DNA from: Mycolicibacillus trivialis
GTDB taxonomy: Bacteria > Actinomycetota > Actinomycetes > Mycobacteriales > Mycobacteriaceae
Length of the DNA stretch: 64,000 bases
Direction of reading: 5' to 3'
NCBI RefSeq assembly: GCF_002102395.1
Contig: NZ_LQPZ01000008.1
Location: forward strand, 1 to 64,000
Numbering within the stretch: the stretch's first letter is position 1; each line of letters opens with the position of its first letter. The notes beneath the pieces were generated by a model. That model ran no database searches. It saw nothing but the letters and a program-made list of their open reading frames with translations, and was not told where the DNA came from. Shown here one piece after another: positions 41,795 through 53,543 of the stretch. The position numbers and the translations under genes were made by a program.

Positions 41795-42396
41795 TCGCGT
41801 CGGTGCGCGGCGAGGTGCTCGAGATCGCGCTGGACCATGCGGTGATCGAAGCCGCCGGAGTCGGCTACCAGGTCAACGCCACCCCGGCGACGCTGGCGAC
41901 ACTGCGGCGCGGCGAGCAGGCCCGGCTGGTCACCGCGATGATCGTGCGGGAGGACTCCCAGACGCTCTACGGCTTCCCCGACGCCGAGGACCGCGACCTG
42001 TTCCGCACCCTGCTGTCGGTTTCGGGGATCGGTCCCAAGATCGCCCTGGCCACCCTGGCGGTGCACGACGCGCCCGCGCTGCGCCAGGCGATCGCGGACT
42101 CCGACATCACCGCGCTGACCCGGGTGCCCGGTGTCGGAAAGCGCAGCGCCGAACGGATGGTGCTCGAACTGCGGGACAAGGTCGGTGCGGTCGCCGGTGT
42201 CGCCGCCGGGCCGGCCGCGGCCAACGGGCACGCGGTGCGGGCGCCGGTGGTCGAGGCACTGGTGGGTCTCGGGTTCCCGGCCAAGCAGGCCGAGGACGCC
42301 ACCGACAAGGTGCTGGCCGCCGCCGGTGACAGCGGCGAGGAGGCGACCACCGCGAGCGCCCTGCGCGCCGCCCTGTCGATGCTGGGCCGCAAATGA
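41791..42396 (+). CDS. ruvA: Holliday junction DNA helicase subunit RuvA
   Basis: A 201-residue RuvA. OB-fold N-terminal domain ([28 protein letters not shown]), two helix-hairpin-helix motifs ([17 protein letters not shown] and [23 protein letters not shown]), C-terminal domain III ([21 protein letters not shown]) that contacts RuvB. Binds the four-way junction as a tetramer. Overlaps ruvB by 4 bp. Confidence 0.97.
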   Translation: MIASVRGEVLEIALDHAVIEAAGVGYQVNATPATLATLRRGEQARLVTAMIVREDSQTLYGFPDAEDRDLFRTLLSVSGIGPKIALATLAVHDAPALRQAIADSDITALTRVPGVGKRSAERMVLELRDKVGAVAGVAAGPAAANGHAVRAPVVEALVGLGFPAKQAEDATDKVLAAAGDSGEEATTASALRAALSMLGRK

Positions 42397-43433
42397 CCGA
42401 CGACAACCCGCAGGAGCGGGAGGTCTCCCCGGCGCTGACGGTCGGGGAGGGCGACGTCGACGCCGGGCTGCGGCCGCGATCGCTCGACGAGTTCATCGGC
42501 CAGCCGCGGGTGCGCGAGCAGCTGCAACTGGTCATCGAGGGCGCCAAGAATCGCGGCGGCACACCGGATCACATCCTGCTGTCCGGACCGCCGGGGCTGG
42601 GAAAGACCTCGCTGGCGATGATCATCGCCGCCGAGTTGGGCTCCTCGCTGCGGGTGACGTCGGGGCCCGCGCTGGAGCGGGCCGGCGACCTGGCGGCGAT
42701 GCTGTCCAACCTCGTCGAGCATGACGTGCTGTTCATCGACGAGATCCACCGCATCGCCCGCCCCGCCGAAGAGATGCTCTACCTGGCGATGGAGGACTTC
42801 CGCGTCGACGTGGTGGTGGGCAAGGGGCCAGGAGCCACCTCGATTCCGTTGGACGTGGCGCCGTTCACGCTGGTGGGCGCCACCACCAGGTCGGGGGCGC
42901 TCACCGGGCCACTGCGCGACCGGTTCGGGTTCACCGCCCACATGGACTTCTACGAGCCCGAGGAGTTGCAGCGGGTGCTGGCCCGCTCGGCGGGAATCCT
43001 CGGCATCGAGTTGGGCCGGGAGGCCGGCGCCGAGATCGCCCGGCGCTCGCGCGGTACCCCGCGGATCGCCAACCGGCTGCTGCGCCGGGTGCGCGACTAT
43101 GCCGAGGTGCGTGCCGACGGGGTGATCACCCGCGACGTCGCCAAGGCCGCGCTGGCGGTCTACGACGTGGACGAACTAGGGCTGGATCGGCTTGACCGCG
43201 CGGTGCTTTCGGCGCTGACCCGGAGCTTCGGGGGTGGGCCGGTCGGGGTGTCGACGCTGGCGGTCGCGGTGGGGGAGGAGGCCGCCACCGTCGAGGAGGT
43301 CTGCGAGCCGTTCCTGGTGCGGGCCGGGATGATCGCCCGCACCCCGCGCGGTCGGGTGGCGACCCCGACTGCCTGGACCCACCTGGGGATGGCGCCGCCG
43401 GCCGGAGCGGGCCAGCAGGGGTTATTCGAGTGA
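42393..43433 (+). CDS. ruvB: Holliday junction branch-migration ATPase RuvB
   Basis: A 346-residue AAA+ motor. N-terminal [23 protein letters not shown], Walker [18 protein letters not shown], Walker [11 protein letters not shown], sensor 1 [20 protein letters not shown] with the arginine finger, C-terminal winged-helix domain ([29 protein letters not shown]). Drives branch migration with RuvA. Last gene of the yebC-ruvCAB block, followed by a palindromic repeat and a strong terminator. Confidence 0.98.
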   Translation: MTDDNPQEREVSPALTVGEGDVDAGLRPRSLDEFIGQPRVREQLQLVIEGAKNRGGTPDHILLSGPPGLGKTSLAMIIAAELGSSLRVTSGPALERAGDLAAMLSNLVEHDVLFIDEIHRIARPAEEMLYLAMEDFRVDVVVGKGPGATSIPLDVAPFTLVGATTRSGALTGPLRDRFGFTAHMDFYEPEELQRVLARSAGILGIELGREAGAEIARRSRGTPRIANRLLRRVRDYAEVRADGVITRDVAKAALAVYDVDELGLDRLDRAVLSALTRSFGGGPVGVSTLAVAVGEEAATVEEVCEPFLVRAGMIARTPRGRVATPTAWTHLGMAPPAGAGQQGLFE

Positions 43434-43459
43434 GCGCGGCGCCACACCCCGCCGATATC

Positions 43460-43535
43460 CCCTGAAATCGACACGCTCACCGGCACATAGCCGTAAAAAA
43501 CGGCCAATTCCGCGATATTCGTGTCGATTTCAGGG
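43460..43535. repeat. Palindromic dispersed repeat, copy 1
   Basis: Perfect 15-bp inverted repeat CCCTGAAATCGACAC (43460-43474)/GTGTCGATTTCAGGG (43521-43535) enclosing 46 bp that contain CACATAG and a GCCGT-AAAA-ACGGC inner hairpin. A second copy with the same ends lies at 60777-60860. Both sit downstream of a housekeeping gene. MITE-like or structured-RNA repeat; see findings. Confidence 0.85.
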
Positions 43536-43575
43536 AACACCGCACCGCGCGGCCCCGGATCGGGCGGTGCCGAGT

Positions 43576-43620
43576 GACGCGAACGCCCCCGATCCGCGGT
43601 GAATCGGGGGCGTTCGCGTC
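43576..43620. terminator. Bidirectional terminator between ruvB and car
   Basis: A perfect 18-bp stem, GACGCGAACGCCCCCGAT (43576-43593) and its complement (43603-43620), with a 9-nt loop. It lies between convergent genes, 13 bp from the car stop. It has no U-tract on either side, as is usual in mycobacteria. Confidence 0.85.
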
Positions 43621-43632
43621 GGAAATCCGTGC

Positions 43633-46600
43633 TCAGAGCAGCCCGAGCAACTCCAGGTCGGTGATGTACTTGACGATGACCTCCCGCGAGACGTGCGGGA
43701 TGTCCTTGTCCGCACCGATCTTCGCGTCCTGCACCGCAGAGCGGAACCGGTCGGTCGGTGCGATCGACCCGCGGATCGGCGGCGCCGGCTTCTGGTAATT
43801 GTGCAGCAACGGCAGCAGCGACGCCTGCCGCTGCTTCTCCGGCAACGCCCGCAGGCTGGTCTCGAACCGCTGCAGCCACTCGCCGTACTCGGGAATCCGG
43901 CGGATGGGGTAGCCGGCCTCGATCAGCCAGTCGACGAACTCGTCCATGCCCAACCCGTCATCGTGCGGGTTCATCACGTGGTAGGTGGCGAATCCCGCCC
44001 CGGACTTGGCGCCCAGTTCCACGATCGCCTCGGCGATGAACTCCACCGGCAGACCGTCGTAGTGGGCGCGCTGGCGGTTGCCCTCGGCGTCGAGTTCGTG
44101 GAAGGAGCCGGGCGCGATACCGGTGGCGGCCAGGCTCAGCATCATCCGGGTGAACATGTCGGGCAGGTTGAGCTGGCCGGCGTAGCTGGTGTCGGCCAGG
44201 ATCATGTCGCAGCGGAACACCGTGGCGGGCAGCCCGCACAGGTCGTTGGCCTCGCGCAGCAGCACCTCGCCGGCCCACTTGCTGTTGCCGTAGCCGTTGG
44301 CGTACGCGTCGTTGATCGCCCGCACCGGACTCATCGTCCGCACGTCGGCGTCCTCGACGAACTCACCGGGTGCGATCTGGTCGCCCACCCCGATCGTCGA
44401 GACGTAGGTGTACGGCTTGATCGTGGTGGTCATGGCCAATCGCAGCAGCTCCGCGGTGCCCAGCACGTTGGGTCCGAACAGCTGGCTGTAGGGCAGCACG
44501 TGGTTGACCAGTGCCGCCGGGTCGACGATGACGTCGACGGTGTCGGCCAGACGTTGCCAGGTCGCCGCGTCCAGGCCCAGGTTCTCCTCGCCCTTGTCCC
44601 CGGCGAGCACCTCGAGGTGCTCGGCCGCCAGCTCGCGGTACCGGGACAGCAGCCCGGTGTCACCGCTGTCGAAGGTGGCGTCGAGCCGGGCCCGGGCCTC
44701 CTCGTCGGACTTGGCGCGCACCAGGCACACGACGGTGCCGCCCACGTGCGACATCCGCTCCAGCCAGTCCAGCGCCAGGTAGCGGCCCAGGAAGCCGGTG
44801 GCGCCGGTGAGCAGCACCGTGTGCACCGTGCTGGGCGCGGCGGGCAGGGTGGGTGCGGTGGCCAGCAGATCGGCGTCGATGAACTTGTCGAGGGTCAGGT
44901 CGGCGGCGGCCACCTCGATCGCGTCACGGCCGTGCACGGCGGCGAAGGTGGGCCGCTGCGGACCGCTGCGCTGCTCCTCGATGTAGTCGGCGAGGCCGGC
45001 CAGGTCGGTGGCCGGGCTGACGATCACCCCGACCGGCACATCCACGTCGTAGATCTCGTGCAGCAGGTTGGTGAACGTCAACGCCGACAAGGAGTCTCCG
45101 CCCAGGTCGGTGAAGTGCGCGTCCGGGCCCAAGTCGCTGCTGGCCGCGCCCAACAGCGCGGCGGCGGCGCGGCTGACCGTCTGCAGAGCCGGAGCGTCGG
45201 CACCGTGGCGTCGAAGCTCGTTGAGCTCGTTGGCCTGGCCTTCGGCCAGTTCGGTGTAGAGCGCTTCGAGGCGTTCGCCGTAGTGCGCCTTGAGCTTCGG
45301 CCACGCCAGCTTGCGGATCCCGGTGAGCAGACCGTTCTCCAGCGTGAACGGCGTTGTCTCGATGAGGAAGTCGCGCGGCACCTCGTAGGACTGCAGGTCG
45401 GCGTCCTTGGCCACGGCCTGCAGCGAGTCGGCGATCAGCGGCTTGAGTTCTTCGACGCTGTGGGCGCTGAGCGCCTCCGGCGTCGGCACCACCACGGCCA
45501 GCAGATAGGGCTGGGCGCTGTTGCCGTAGAGGTAGATCTGTCGCACCAGCGGGCTGTTGCCGAAGACCGCCTCCAGCTTGGCGACGGTGACGAACTCGCC
45601 CTGGGCCAGCTTGAGCACGTTGTTGCGCCGGTCGACGTAGACCAGGTGGTCCGGGCCGATCTCGGCGACCACATCACCGGTGCGGTAGAAGCCGTCGGCG
45701 TCGAACACCTCGGCGGTCACCTCCGGCCGCTTGTAGTAGCCGGGGAACATGTTCTCGGTCTTGACCAGCAGTTCACCGCGCGGATGCGGATGGTCGGTGG
45801 CGAAGTAGCCGAGGTCGGGGACGTCGACCAGTTTGTAGTCGACCACCGGCGGGCGCTGGACCTCACCGTCGAAGGTGACCATCCCGGCCTCGGTCGAGCC
45901 GTAGCCGTTGAGCACGGGCTGTTCGACCAGGTCGGTCACCCAGGCCTTGAGCTCATCGGAGATCGGCGCCGAACCGGTCATCACGAAGATGAACCGGCCG
46001 CCCAACTGGTCGCGGCGCTGCTCGGCGAGCACCTCCTGCTCGACGACCGTGCGGTCGTCGCCGTCGACCGTGCGGCGGTCGACCTCGGCCTGGAACTCCT
46101 GGAACAGCATCTCCCAGATGCGCGGCACGAAATTCAGCTCGGTGGGGCGCACCAGCGCGAGGTCCTCCAGCAGCGACGACAGGTCGCTGCTGGCGGCGAA
46201 GTAGGCGGTCCCGCCGTTGGCCAGCGTCCCGTAGAGGATGCCGCGGCCCATGACGTGGCTCATCGGCATGAAGTTCAGCGTGATCGAGGCGGCGCTGGGA
46301 CCGAACCAGTCCTTGTTCGTCCGCCGCCACATCTTGGCGGCGTTGACCGCCGGATACATCGCGCCCTTGGGTGCACCGGTCGAACCGGAGGTGTAGATCA
46401 GCAGCGCCAGCGGGTTGTCCTCGGCGGGCGGGGTGGGCCGGCCGGTCGCGGCGGCGCCGCGGTCGAGCACCTCGGCGAACGTCTCGACGGCCACGCCGAC
46501 CTCGGCCAGCCGCTCCCGGGCGGTGGCCAGCGCGTCGCGGTGGTCGTCGACCTGCGGGTGGTAGTCGAACACCACCAGCCGGGCGGGCCGGCCGGCCAGC

Positions 46601-47130
46601 GCGAGTTCGGTGGCGTCGGGCAGGTTGGCGACGCTGGCGGCCAGCACCACCGGCTCGGTCTCGGCCACGATCGGCTGCAGCTGGGCAAGCGCGGCGCTGG
46701 TCTGCAGCGGCACCGACACCGCACCGAGCCTGGCCAGCGCGACGTCGATCACGGTGTAGTCGATGCTGGTGAAGCCCAGCACACAGACCCGGTCACCGGG
46801 GGAGACCACGTCGGCCGACCAGGCCTTGGCCAGCGTCTCCACCCGATCGGAGAGTTCCCGGTAGGTGATCGTCTCGAACGCCGGGCGCAGATCGGCGACG
46901 GTGCGCCCGGTCGACGGATCGGCGACGAACTCGACGACCCGTTGGCCCAGCGCCGGCCGGTCGGCGTAGCCGTCGAGCACGGTCTGGATCACCTGCGGCA
47001 GCGTCAGGTCCGGGTCCTCGGCCGCGGCGGCGACGGCCGGGTCGGGCTGGGCGGCGGCGAACTGCGGGTCGGTGGCGGCCAGTTCGGCGCTGCGCCGTTC
47101 CTGGACGTCCTCGGAAGTAACAACGGACAT
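43633..47130 (-). CDS. car: Carboxylic acid reductase (FadD9-type)
   Basis: A 1165-residue three-domain enzyme reducing carboxylic acids to aldehydes with ATP and NADPH. Adenylation domain with [18 protein letters not shown] and [31 protein letters not shown]; carrier domain with [16 protein letters not shown], whose Ser receives phosphopantetheine; reductase domain with [17 protein letters not shown] and YGNSKWAGE (Tyr-x3-Lys). Length and order match mycobacterial CARs. Start at ATG 47130 ([13 protein letters not shown]); the frame upstream is not coding-like. A TTAG-N5-CTAA palindrome at 47210-47222 lies in the promoter region. Needs a PPTase encoded elsewhere. Confidence 0.97.
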   Translation of the reverse strand: MSVVTSEDVQERRSAELAATDPQFAAAQPDPAVAAAAEDPDLTLPQVIQTVLDGYADRPALGQRVVEFVADPSTGRTVADLRPAFETITYRELSDRVETLAKAWSADVVSPGDRVCVLGFTSIDYTVIDVALARLGAVSVPLQTSAALAQLQPIVAETEPVVLAASVANLPDATELALAGRPARLVVFDYHPQVDDHRDALATARERLAEVGVAVETFAEVLDRGAAATGRPTPPAEDNPLALLIYTSGSTGAPKGAMYPAVNAAKMWRRTNKDWFGPSAASITLNFMPMSHVMGRGILYGTLANGGTAYFAASSDLSSLLEDLALVRPTELNFVPRIWEMLFQEFQAEVDRRTVDGDDRTVVEQEVLAEQRRDQLGGRFIFVMTGSAPISDELKAWVTDLVEQPVLNGYGSTEAGMVTFDGEVQRPPVVDYKLVDVPDLGYFATDHPHPRGELLVKTENMFPGYYKRPEVTAEVFDADGFYRTGDVVAEIGPDHLVYVDRRNNVLKLAQGEFVTVAKLEAVFGNSPLVRQIYLYGNSAQPYLLAVVVPTPEALSAHSVEELKPLIADSLQAVAKDADLQSYEVPRDFLIETTPFTLENGLLTGIRKLAWPKLKAHYGERLEALYTELAEGQANELNELRRHGADAPALQTVSRAAAALLGAASSDLGPDAHFTDLGGDSLSALTFTNLLHEIYDVDVPVGVIVSPATDLAGLADYIEEQRSGPQRPTFAAVHGRDAIEVAAADLTLDKFIDADLLATAPTLPAAPSTVHTVLLTGATGFLGRYLALDWLERMSHVGGTVVCLVRAKSDEEARARLDATFDSGDTGLLSRYRELAAEHLEVLAGDKGEENLGLDAATWQRLADTVDVIVDPAALVNHVLPYSQLFGPNVLGTAELLRLAMTTTIKPYTYVSTIGVGDQIAPGEFVEDADVRTMSPVRAINDAYANGYGNSKWAGEVLLREANDLCGLPATVFRCDMILADTSYAGQLNLPDMFTRMMLSLAATGIAPGSFHELDAEGNRQRAHYDGLPVEFIAEAIVELGAKSGAGFATYHVMNPHDDGLGMDEFVDWLIEAGYPIRRIPEYGEWLQRFETSLRALPEKQRQASLLPLLHNYQKPAPPIRGSIAPTDRFRSAVQDAKIGADKDIPHVSREVIVKYITDLELLGLL

Positions 47131-47346
47131 AACAAACCCCAAAGCGGATCTAGCGGTCATCAAAGGTCGAGGCGGCGGGCTCCACATTGCGCCCACACCG
47201 GAAACTACGTTAGCAAAACTAATTTAATTCCGGTATGGCGGTTCCGTGCCCGTTCGCTGTGAGATGACCCACCGGGCCGCACCCAGTGCGGCCCGGGTCA
47301 CCGCCGGCCCTCGCGCGGAGGTCGGGGGGTCAGGGCGGGGGTGTGG

Positions 47347-47604
47347 TCAGTTGGGCGGCAGCACCGGCGGCGCGCACTCGTTGGTCGCCGGGTTCCACCA
47401 CCAGCCGTTGTCGCAGAACAGCGGCTGCGGACCCTGGTTCAGCGGGCGACACACATTGGCGGTGGGGTCCCACCACTGTCCGGCCGGGCAGTTCAACGGT
47501 TCCGCCGAGCCGACCGCCGGCGTGGCGATGGTCACCGCGGCGACCGCACCCAGCGGGGCGAGCATCGCCATCGCGACCGGCGCGAGTTGATGCAGCAGTT
47601 TCAT
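47347..47604 (-). CDS. Small secreted protein with paired Cys/Trp motifs
   Basis: An 85-residue exported protein: signal peptide through VGSAEP, then two similar motifs, LNCPAGQWWDPTANVCRPL and LFCDNGWWWNPATNECAPP, each with two Cys, giving a duplicated C-x6/7-W-x2-P-x3-x-C unit resembling chitin-binding-like or disulfide-stabilised repeats. The ATG at 47604 is chosen as the natural signal-peptide start. No function known. Confidence 0.7.
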   Translation of the reverse strand: MKLLHQLAPVAMAMLAPLGAVAAVTIATPAVGSAEPLNCPAGQWWDPTANVCRPLNQGPQPLFCDNGWWWNPATNECAPPVLPPN

Positions 47605-47786
47605 CGGTGCCTCCAAGGTCATCCGGTTCTAGTCCTGAGATTGATTCCTCCTGCGGCCTCACTTTAAACACCGGTCACGGCGATCGCGGCGGGATCGTTC
47701 TAACGGTGGTCCCCGCTCGGCCCGGCCGGGGCTAATGGCACACTGGTGAGCTGTAGAAACGAGCAACCGGAAAGATTGTCGTCACC

Positions 47787-48119
47787 ATGGAACAACTGGT
47801 CGTCTTCCTGCCGCTGTTCGTCGTCCTCGGCGCCTTCATGTTCTTCGCGTCGCGGCGACAGAAACGAGCCATGCAGGCCACCATCGACCTGCACGAAGCC
47901 CTGCGCATCGGGGACCGGGTGCACACCACGTCCGGGTTGCAGGGCACCATCACCGCGATCACCGAGGACACCGTCGATCTGGAGATCGCGCCCGGGGTCG
48001 TCACCACTTGGATGAAGCTGGCGATTCGGGATCGTGAGGAGCCCGAGGGCGCCGGCCGGGACACCTCCGAAGCCGAGGAACTCACCGCCAACGAGACGGA
48101 ACCGCTGACCGCGGACTGA
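47787..48119 (+). CDS. yajC: Preprotein translocase subunit YajC
   Basis: A 110-residue single-span membrane protein: VVFLPLFVVLGAFMFFASRRQKRAMQ (helix plus basic anchor), then the soluble domain LRIGDRVHTTSGLQGTITAITEDTVDLEIAPGVVTTWMKLAI. Accessory partner of SecDF at the translocon. First gene of the yajC-secD-secF cluster. Confidence 0.95.
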   Translation: MEQLVVFLPLFVVLGAFMFFASRRQKRAMQATIDLHEALRIGDRVHTTSGLQGTITAITEDTVDLEIAPGVVTTWMKLAIRDREEPEGAGRDTSEAEELTANETEPLTAD

Positions 48120-48201
48120 GGCCGGCCCGTGATCCGGCCCAGCGCCACGTACTCTTTGCGGGTGCTGTCGAACTGATCGTCAAGCGAGGAGACACAAGAA
48201 C

Positions 48202-50004
48202 GTGGCATCGCCTTCGGCGCCGGTGCAACCTGCCCGCTACCTTTCCGTGTTTCTGGCGCTGTTGATCGGCACCTTCCTGCTGGTCTTTCTCACCGGGGAC
48301 AAGAAGCCCGAACCCAAGCTCGGCATCGACCTGCAGGGCGGGACCCGGGTGACGCTCACCGCGCGCACCCCGGACGGGTCTCGGCCCACCCGCGACGCGC
48401 TGGCCAAGGCCCAGGAGATCATCGGTGCGCGCGTCAACGGCCTGGGTGTGTCAGGGTCCGAGGTGGTCATCGACGGCGACAACCTGGTGATCACGGTGCC
48501 GGGCAACGACGGCGACGAGGCCCGCAACCTCGGTCAGACCGCCCGGCTCTACATCCGCCCGGTGCTCGAGGCGATCCCGGCCCGCAGCGCCGACGAACAG
48601 CAGCAGCAACCGCAGCTGCCGGCCGAGGGGCTGCCCGACGCCGGGCTGCCCGGCGAACTGCCCGCCGAGGCGCCACCGGCCGACGGCGCCGAGCCCACCG
48701 AACCCACCCCGGCGCAGACCGCCCCACCGGCGCCACAGCCGCGACCGTTCCCGCAGGAACCGGCACCCAGCCCGGAACCCGGCCCCGAGCCCAGTCCGAG
48801 CACCGCCCCGACACCGGGTGGTGACCAGCCCGACGACGCCGAGGGCCCCGCCGCCCCCGGCGACAAGCGCCAGGCGCTGGCCGACCGCATCGAGATGGAG
48901 AAGCAGCTCCGGCAGAGCGACAACCAGTTCATCCAGATCCGGGCGCTGCTGGCCCAGTCCATGCGCTGCGGCGAGGGCGAAGAGGATGTCCTGGCCGGCA
49001 ACGACGACCCGACGCTACCGCTGGTGACCTGCTCCACCGACGGCAAGACCGCCTACCTGCTCGCCCCGTCGATCATCAGCGGGGACCAGATCAAAGACGC
49101 CACCTCCGGGATGGACCAGCAGGGCGGCGGCAACATCGTCGAGCTGACCTACAAGAGTGAGGCCGCCGACACCTGGGCGGACTTCACCGCCCGCAACGTC
49201 GGCACCGCCACCGCCTTCACGCTGGACTCCCAGGTGGTCAGCGCCCCGCAGATCCAGGAGGCCATCCCCGGCGGGCGCACCCGCATCAGCGGGAACTTCA
49301 CCCAGTCGCAGGCCCGGGAACTGGCCAACGTCCTCAAGTACGGCTCGCTGCCGCTGTCGTTCGAGGCCTCCGAGGCCCAGACCGTCTCCGCGTCGCTGGG
49401 CCTGCGGTCGATGGAGGCCGGCCTCATCGCCGGCGCGATCGGGCTGCTGCTGGTGCTGATCTACGCGCTGGTCTACTACCGGGTCCTGGGCATCCTGACC
49501 GCACTGTCGCTGGTACTGGCCGGGGTGATGGCCTACGGAATCCTGGTGTTGCTGGGCCGCTACATCAACTACACCCTCGACCTGGCCGGCATCGCCGGTC
49601 TGATCATCGGGATCGGGACCACCGCCGACTCGTTCGTCGTGTATTTCGAGCGCATCAAGGACGAGATCCGCGAGGGCCGCTCCTACCGGTCGGCGGTGCC
49701 GCGCGGCTGGGTGCGCGCCCGCAAGACGATCGTCTCCGGCAACGCGGTGACCTTCCTGGCCGCCGCGGTGCTCTACGTCCTGGCCGTCGGGCAGGTGAAG
49801 GGCTTCGCCTTCACCCTGGGGCTGATCACGGTCCTGGACCTGGTGGTGGTGTTCCTGGTGACCTGGCCGCTGGTCTATCTGACGTCGAAGTCGACCACGC
49901 TGGCCAAACCGGCCTACAACGGGCTCGGCGCGGTCCAGCAGGTGGCGCGGGAACGCCGGGCACTGGGACGCTCCGCGGCCGGCACCTCGACGGGAAGGGG
50001 GTAG
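48202..50004 (+). CDS. secD: Protein-export membrane protein SecD
   Basis: A 600-residue RND-family protein using proton flow to pull exported proteins across the membrane with SecF. TM1 near residues 13-32; [17 protein letters not shown]; a long Pro/Glu-rich insert (about residues 135-215) typical of mycobacterial SecD inside the periplasmic P1 domain; [21 protein letters not shown]; then TM2-TM6 with [30 protein letters not shown] and [22 protein letters not shown] start; 3 bp before secF. Confidence 0.97.
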   Translation: MASPSAPVQPARYLSVFLALLIGTFLLVFLTGDKKPEPKLGIDLQGGTRVTLTARTPDGSRPTRDALAKAQEIIGARVNGLGVSGSEVVIDGDNLVITVPGNDGDEARNLGQTARLYIRPVLEAIPARSADEQQQQPQLPAEGLPDAGLPGELPAEAPPADGAEPTEPTPAQTAPPAPQPRPFPQEPAPSPEPGPEPSPSTAPTPGGDQPDDAEGPAAPGDKRQALADRIEMEKQLRQSDNQFIQIRALLAQSMRCGEGEEDVLAGNDDPTLPLVTCSTDGKTAYLLAPSIISGDQIKDATSGMDQQGGGNIVELTYKSEAADTWADFTARNVGTATAFTLDSQVVSAPQIQEAIPGGRTRISGNFTQSQARELANVLKYGSLPLSFEASEAQTVSASLGLRSMEAGLIAGAIGLLLVLIYALVYYRVLGILTALSLVLAGVMAYGILVLLGRYINYTLDLAGIAGLIIGIGTTADSFVVYFERIKDEIREGRSYRSAVPRGWVRARKTIVSGNAVTFLAAAVLYVLAVGQVKGFAFTLGLITVLDLVVVFLVTWPLVYLTSKSTTLAKPAYNGLGAVQQVARERRALGRSAAGTSTGRG

Positions 50005-50007
50005 CGC

Positions 50008-51285
50008 GTGGCTGCCAAATCGAGCACCGACGACGAGGCCGGCACGGCCACCGAGCTCACCGCGTCCACCGCGACCACCGGCGACGCCGAGCTGCCCCAC
50101 CACAGCTTCCTGAACCGCCTCTACACCGGCACCGGCGCCTTCGAGGTCGTCGGCCGCCGACGGCTGTGGTACGTGGTCAGCGGCGCGATTTTCGCGCTGT
50201 CGATCGCCGCCATCCTGATCCGCGGGTTCAGCTTCGGCATCGACTTCGAGGGCGGCACCACGGTGTCCTTCCCGCGCGGGGACGCCGAAGTCGCGCAGGT
50301 GACCGAGGTGTTCACCGACACGGTCGGGTTCGGCCCGGAAGCGGTGGTGGAGGTCGGCTCCGGCGGCTCCAAGACCATCCAGATCCGGTCGCAGACCCTG
50401 GACACCGACCAGACCGCCGCGCTGAAGTCGGCGCTGTTCGACGCCTTCCACCCGAAGGGTGAGGACGGCCAGCCCAGCGCCTCGGCGATCAGCGACTCCG
50501 CGGTCTCGGAGACCTGGGGCGGCCAGATCACCAAGAAGGCGATGCTGGCGATCGTCGTGTTCCTGGTGCTGGTCTCGATCTACATCGCCGCCCGCTACGA
50601 GCGGTACATGGCGATCTCCGCGCTCGCGTCCATGGTGTTCGACCTGGTGGTCACCGCCGGGGTGTACGCCGCGATCGGGTTCGAGGTCACCCCGGCCACC
50701 GTCATCGGCTGGTTGACCATCCTGGGCTTCTCCATCTACGACACCGTCATCGTGTTCGACAAGGTGGAGGAGAACACCCACGGCTTCCAGCACACCACCC
50801 GGCGGACCTACGCCGAACAGGCCAACCTGGCGGTCAACCAGACGTTCATGCGCTCGATCAACACCAGCGTGATCGCGGTACTGCCGGTGATCGCGCTGAT
50901 GGTCGTGGCCGTCTGGCTGCTGGGCGTGGGGATGCTCAAGGATCTGGCGCTGGTGCAGCTGGTCGGGATCATCGTCGGCACCTACTCCTCGATCTACTTC
51001 GCCACACCGCTGCTGGTCAGCATGCGCGAACGCACCGAGCTGGTGCGCAACCACACTCGCAAGGTGCTCAAGCGCCGTGAGCGGGTCGCCGGTGCGCCCG
51101 CCGCCGGCGCCGAGCCGGACACCGCCGCCGACGACGCCGAGGAGACGGTGAGCGCTACGGCCCCCGCGGCCCCCGCGGCCGCCGCAGCCGACACCGAGCC
51201 GGCGGCCGGCAAGCCCGCCCCCGGAGCCCGGCCGGTGCGACCGACCCGCCCCAGGCAGGGGCGTCCCAGCGGTAAACGGCGGTAG
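50008..51285 (+). CDS. secF: Protein-export membrane protein SecF
   Basis: A 425-residue partner of SecD. TM1 around residues 50-70 (WYVVSGAIFALSIAAILI), FGIDFEGGTTVSFPRG, then the RND helices with ISALASMVFDLVVTAGVYAAIGFEVTPATVIGWLTILGFSIYDTVIVFDKVEENT and NTSVIAVLPVIALMVVAVWLLG. The C-terminal 80 residues are an Ala/Pro-rich tail ending in Arg/Lys, which may contact ribosomes or membrane. GTG start. Confidence 0.97.
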   Translation: MAAKSSTDDEAGTATELTASTATTGDAELPHHSFLNRLYTGTGAFEVVGRRRLWYVVSGAIFALSIAAILIRGFSFGIDFEGGTTVSFPRGDAEVAQVTEVFTDTVGFGPEAVVEVGSGGSKTIQIRSQTLDTDQTAALKSALFDAFHPKGEDGQPSASAISDSAVSETWGGQITKKAMLAIVVFLVLVSIYIAARYERYMAISALASMVFDLVVTAGVYAAIGFEVTPATVIGWLTILGFSIYDTVIVFDKVEENTHGFQHTTRRTYAEQANLAVNQTFMRSINTSVIAVLPVIALMVVAVWLLGVGMLKDLALVQLVGIIVGTYSSIYFATPLLVSMRERTELVRNHTRKVLKRRERVAGAPAAGAEPDTAADDAEETVSATAPAAPAAAAADTEPAAGKPAPGARPVRPTRPRQGRPSGKRR

Positions 51286-51290
51286 CCGGC

Positions 51291-52946
51291 ATGGGCGTGC
51301 ACCGTCGGCGTGTCCTGATCGCGGCGGCGATCTGCCTGCTGGCCGGCCCGCTGGGCCTCACCGGCTGCTGGGGCGGGCGGGCCGACCGCCTTGAGTACGT
51401 CGTGGACGGCGCCCTGGTCAGCTACAACACCAACACGGTGGTGGGGGCGGCGTCGGCGGGCGCGCAGGCCTTCGCGCGCACGTTCACCGGGTTCGGCTAC
51501 CACGGCCCCAACGGCCAGGTCGTCGCCGACAACGACTTCGGGACCGTCGCGGTGGTCGGTCGCGCCCCGCTGGTGCTCGACTACGAGATCGCCGGGGAGG
51601 CCGTCTACTCCGACGACACCCCGGTCACCTGCGACGACATGGTGCTGACCTGGGCGGCGCAGTCGGGCCGCTTCCCGGCGTTCGACGCGGCAAACCGGGC
51701 CGGCTACGCCGACATCGTCGGCGTGGACTGCCAGCCCGGTGAGAAGAAGGCGCGGGTCAGCTTCGGCGCGGACCGCAACTTCGTCGACTACAACGAGCTG
51801 TTCACCGCCACCGCGCTGATGCCCGCCCACGTCATCGCCGACGACCTCGGTGTGGACCGCGGCGAGATGACGATGGCGCTCAACGGGCCGGACAGCCCCC
51901 TGGTGGAGCAGGTCGCGCAGTCCTGGAACACGATCTGGGACCTGCACCCCGACCTCGACCTCACCAAGTTCCCGTCCTCGGGCCCCTACCGCATCGACGG
52001 GGTCGACGACGACGGGGCGGTGCTGCTGGTCGCCAACGACCGGTGGTGGAAGGCCCCACCCGCCACCGGCAAGGTGCGGGTGAGCCCCCAGGGCGCCGAC
52101 ATCCAGGACCTGGTCGACGACGGTGACGTCGACGTCGTCGACGTGGCCACCGGGTCCTCGGGACTGCTGGTGGCCCCGGACGGCTACCAGAAGCTGGAGA
52201 CCCCCGCCGACGGCATCGAACAGCTCATCTTCGCCGCGGGCGGCCCGCTGGCCGACGTCCACGCCCGCCGGGCGCTCGCGCTGTGCACCCCGCGCGACGT
52301 GATCGCGGCCAACGCCGGCGTGCCGGTCGCCAACGCCCGGCTTTACACCGCCTTCGACGACGCCTTCAGCGGCGTGGAGGCCGCCTCGGAGGCCGGCGAG
52401 TTCACCCCCGCCAACCCCGACGCCGCGCGCGCCGAACTCGGCGACACCCCACTGACCGTGCGGATCGGCTACCGCGGCCCCGACGCCCGGCTGGCCGCGG
52501 CGGTCGGCGAGATCACCCGCGCCTGCGCCCCGGCGGGCATCGACGTCGTCGCCGTCGCCGAACCGGAGGTCGGCCCGCAGACCCTGCGCGACGGCGGGAT
52601 CGACGTCCTGCTGGCCAGCCTCGGCGGCGCCACCGGCAGCGGATCGACCGGGTCGGCGGCCATGGACTCCTACAGCCTGCACGCCGGCAACGGCAACAAC
52701 CTCTCCGGCTACGCCAACGGCAAGGTCGACTTCATCATCGGTGCGCTGGCGGTGACGACCAGCCCCACCGAGCGGGTTCGGCTGCTGGCCGACGCGGCGC
52801 CGGTGCTGTGGGCCGACATGCCCACCCTGCCGCTGTACCGTCAGCAGCGCACCGTGCTCACCCCGCAGAAGATGTACGGCGTGCTGGCCAACCCGACCCG
52901 CTGGGGCGCGGGGTGGAACATGGACCGCTGGGCGTTGTCGCGGTGA
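51291..52946 (+). CDS. ABC-transporter solute-binding lipoprotein (family 5, DppA/OppA-like)
   Basis: A 551-residue exported lipoprotein with lipobox LTGCWGG and the SBP family 5 architecture: [83 protein letters not shown]. It presumably binds peptides or another oligomeric ligand. No permease or ATPase genes are adjacent, so it is an orphan in the sec-apt cluster, as I recall for Rv2585c. Overlaps apt by 4 bp. Confidence 0.9.
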   Translation: MGVHRRRVLIAAAICLLAGPLGLTGCWGGRADRLEYVVDGALVSYNTNTVVGAASAGAQAFARTFTGFGYHGPNGQVVADNDFGTVAVVGRAPLVLDYEIAGEAVYSDDTPVTCDDMVLTWAAQSGRFPAFDAANRAGYADIVGVDCQPGEKKARVSFGADRNFVDYNELFTATALMPAHVIADDLGVDRGEMTMALNGPDSPLVEQVAQSWNTIWDLHPDLDLTKFPSSGPYRIDGVDDDGAVLLVANDRWWKAPPATGKVRVSPQGADIQDLVDDGDVDVVDVATGSSGLLVAPDGYQKLETPADGIEQLIFAAGGPLADVHARRALALCTPRDVIAANAGVPVANARLYTAFDDAFSGVEAASEAGEFTPANPDAARAELGDTPLTVRIGYRGPDARLAAAVGEITRACAPAGIDVVAVAEPEVGPQTLRDGGIDVLLASLGGATGSGSTGSAAMDSYSLHAGNGNNLSGYANGKVDFIIGALAVTTSPTERVRLLADAAPVLWADMPTLPLYRQQRTVLTPQKMYGVLANPTRWGAGWNMDRWALSR

Positions 52947-53467
52947 CCCCACTGGGCGAATTGATCATCGCCAAGACCCGCCAGGTACCCGACTTTCCCA
53001 CCCCCGGAGTCACCTTCAAGGACCTCACGCCGCTGTTCGCCGACGCTGCCGGGCTCGCCGCGGTCACCGACGGGCTGGCCGAAGCGGCCCACGGCGCCGA
53101 CCTGGTCGCCGGGCTGGACGCGCGCGGGTTCCTGCTCGCGGCGGCGGTGGCGACCCGGCTGGATCTGGGCGTGCTGGCGGTCCGCAAGGGCGGGAAACTC
53201 CCACCGCCGGTGCACCGGGAGAGCTATCGGCTGGAATACGGCACCGCTGCGCTGGAGATCCCGGCCGAGGGCATCACGCTGCTGGGCCGGCGGGTGGTGA
53301 TCGTCGACGACGTGCTGGCGACCGGCGGCACGGTGGCCGCCGCCCGGCGGTTGCTGGAACGCTGCGGTGCCACCGTGCAGGCCGCGGCCGTGGTGCTCGA
53401 ACTGGCCGCGCTCGACGGGCGACGGGCGATCTCGCCGGTGCCGGTGCACAGCCTGTGCCTGGCCTGA
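52943..53467 (+). CDS. apt: Adenine phosphoribosyltransferase
   Basis: A 174-residue type I PRTase converting adenine and PRPP to [24 protein letters not shown] at the N-terminus, [14 protein letters not shown] (usually E-ARGF), [21 protein letters not shown] flexible loop, and the PRPP-binding motif [21 protein letters not shown] start inside the upstream stop. Confidence 0.96.
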   Translation: MTPLGELIIAKTRQVPDFPTPGVTFKDLTPLFADAAGLAAVTDGLAEAAHGADLVAGLDARGFLLAAAVATRLDLGVLAVRKGGKLPPPVHRESYRLEYGTAALEIPAEGITLLGRRVVIVDDVLATGGTVAAARRLLERCGATVQAAAVVLELAALDGRRAISPVPVHSLCLA

Positions 53468-53543
53468 CCGGCCGCGCGACGGCCGGGGAAACCGCGCCGG
53501 TCGGCCCGGGGCGGGATGGGAGTGATTATCCTCGGGGGCGGAG

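Noticed and set aside
43693..47262. A 1189-residue open frame antisense to the carboxylic acid reductase
   Set aside because: High-GC shadow frame with low-complexity His/Gly/Val/Arg composition and no domain; the minus strand encodes a complete three-domain CAR.
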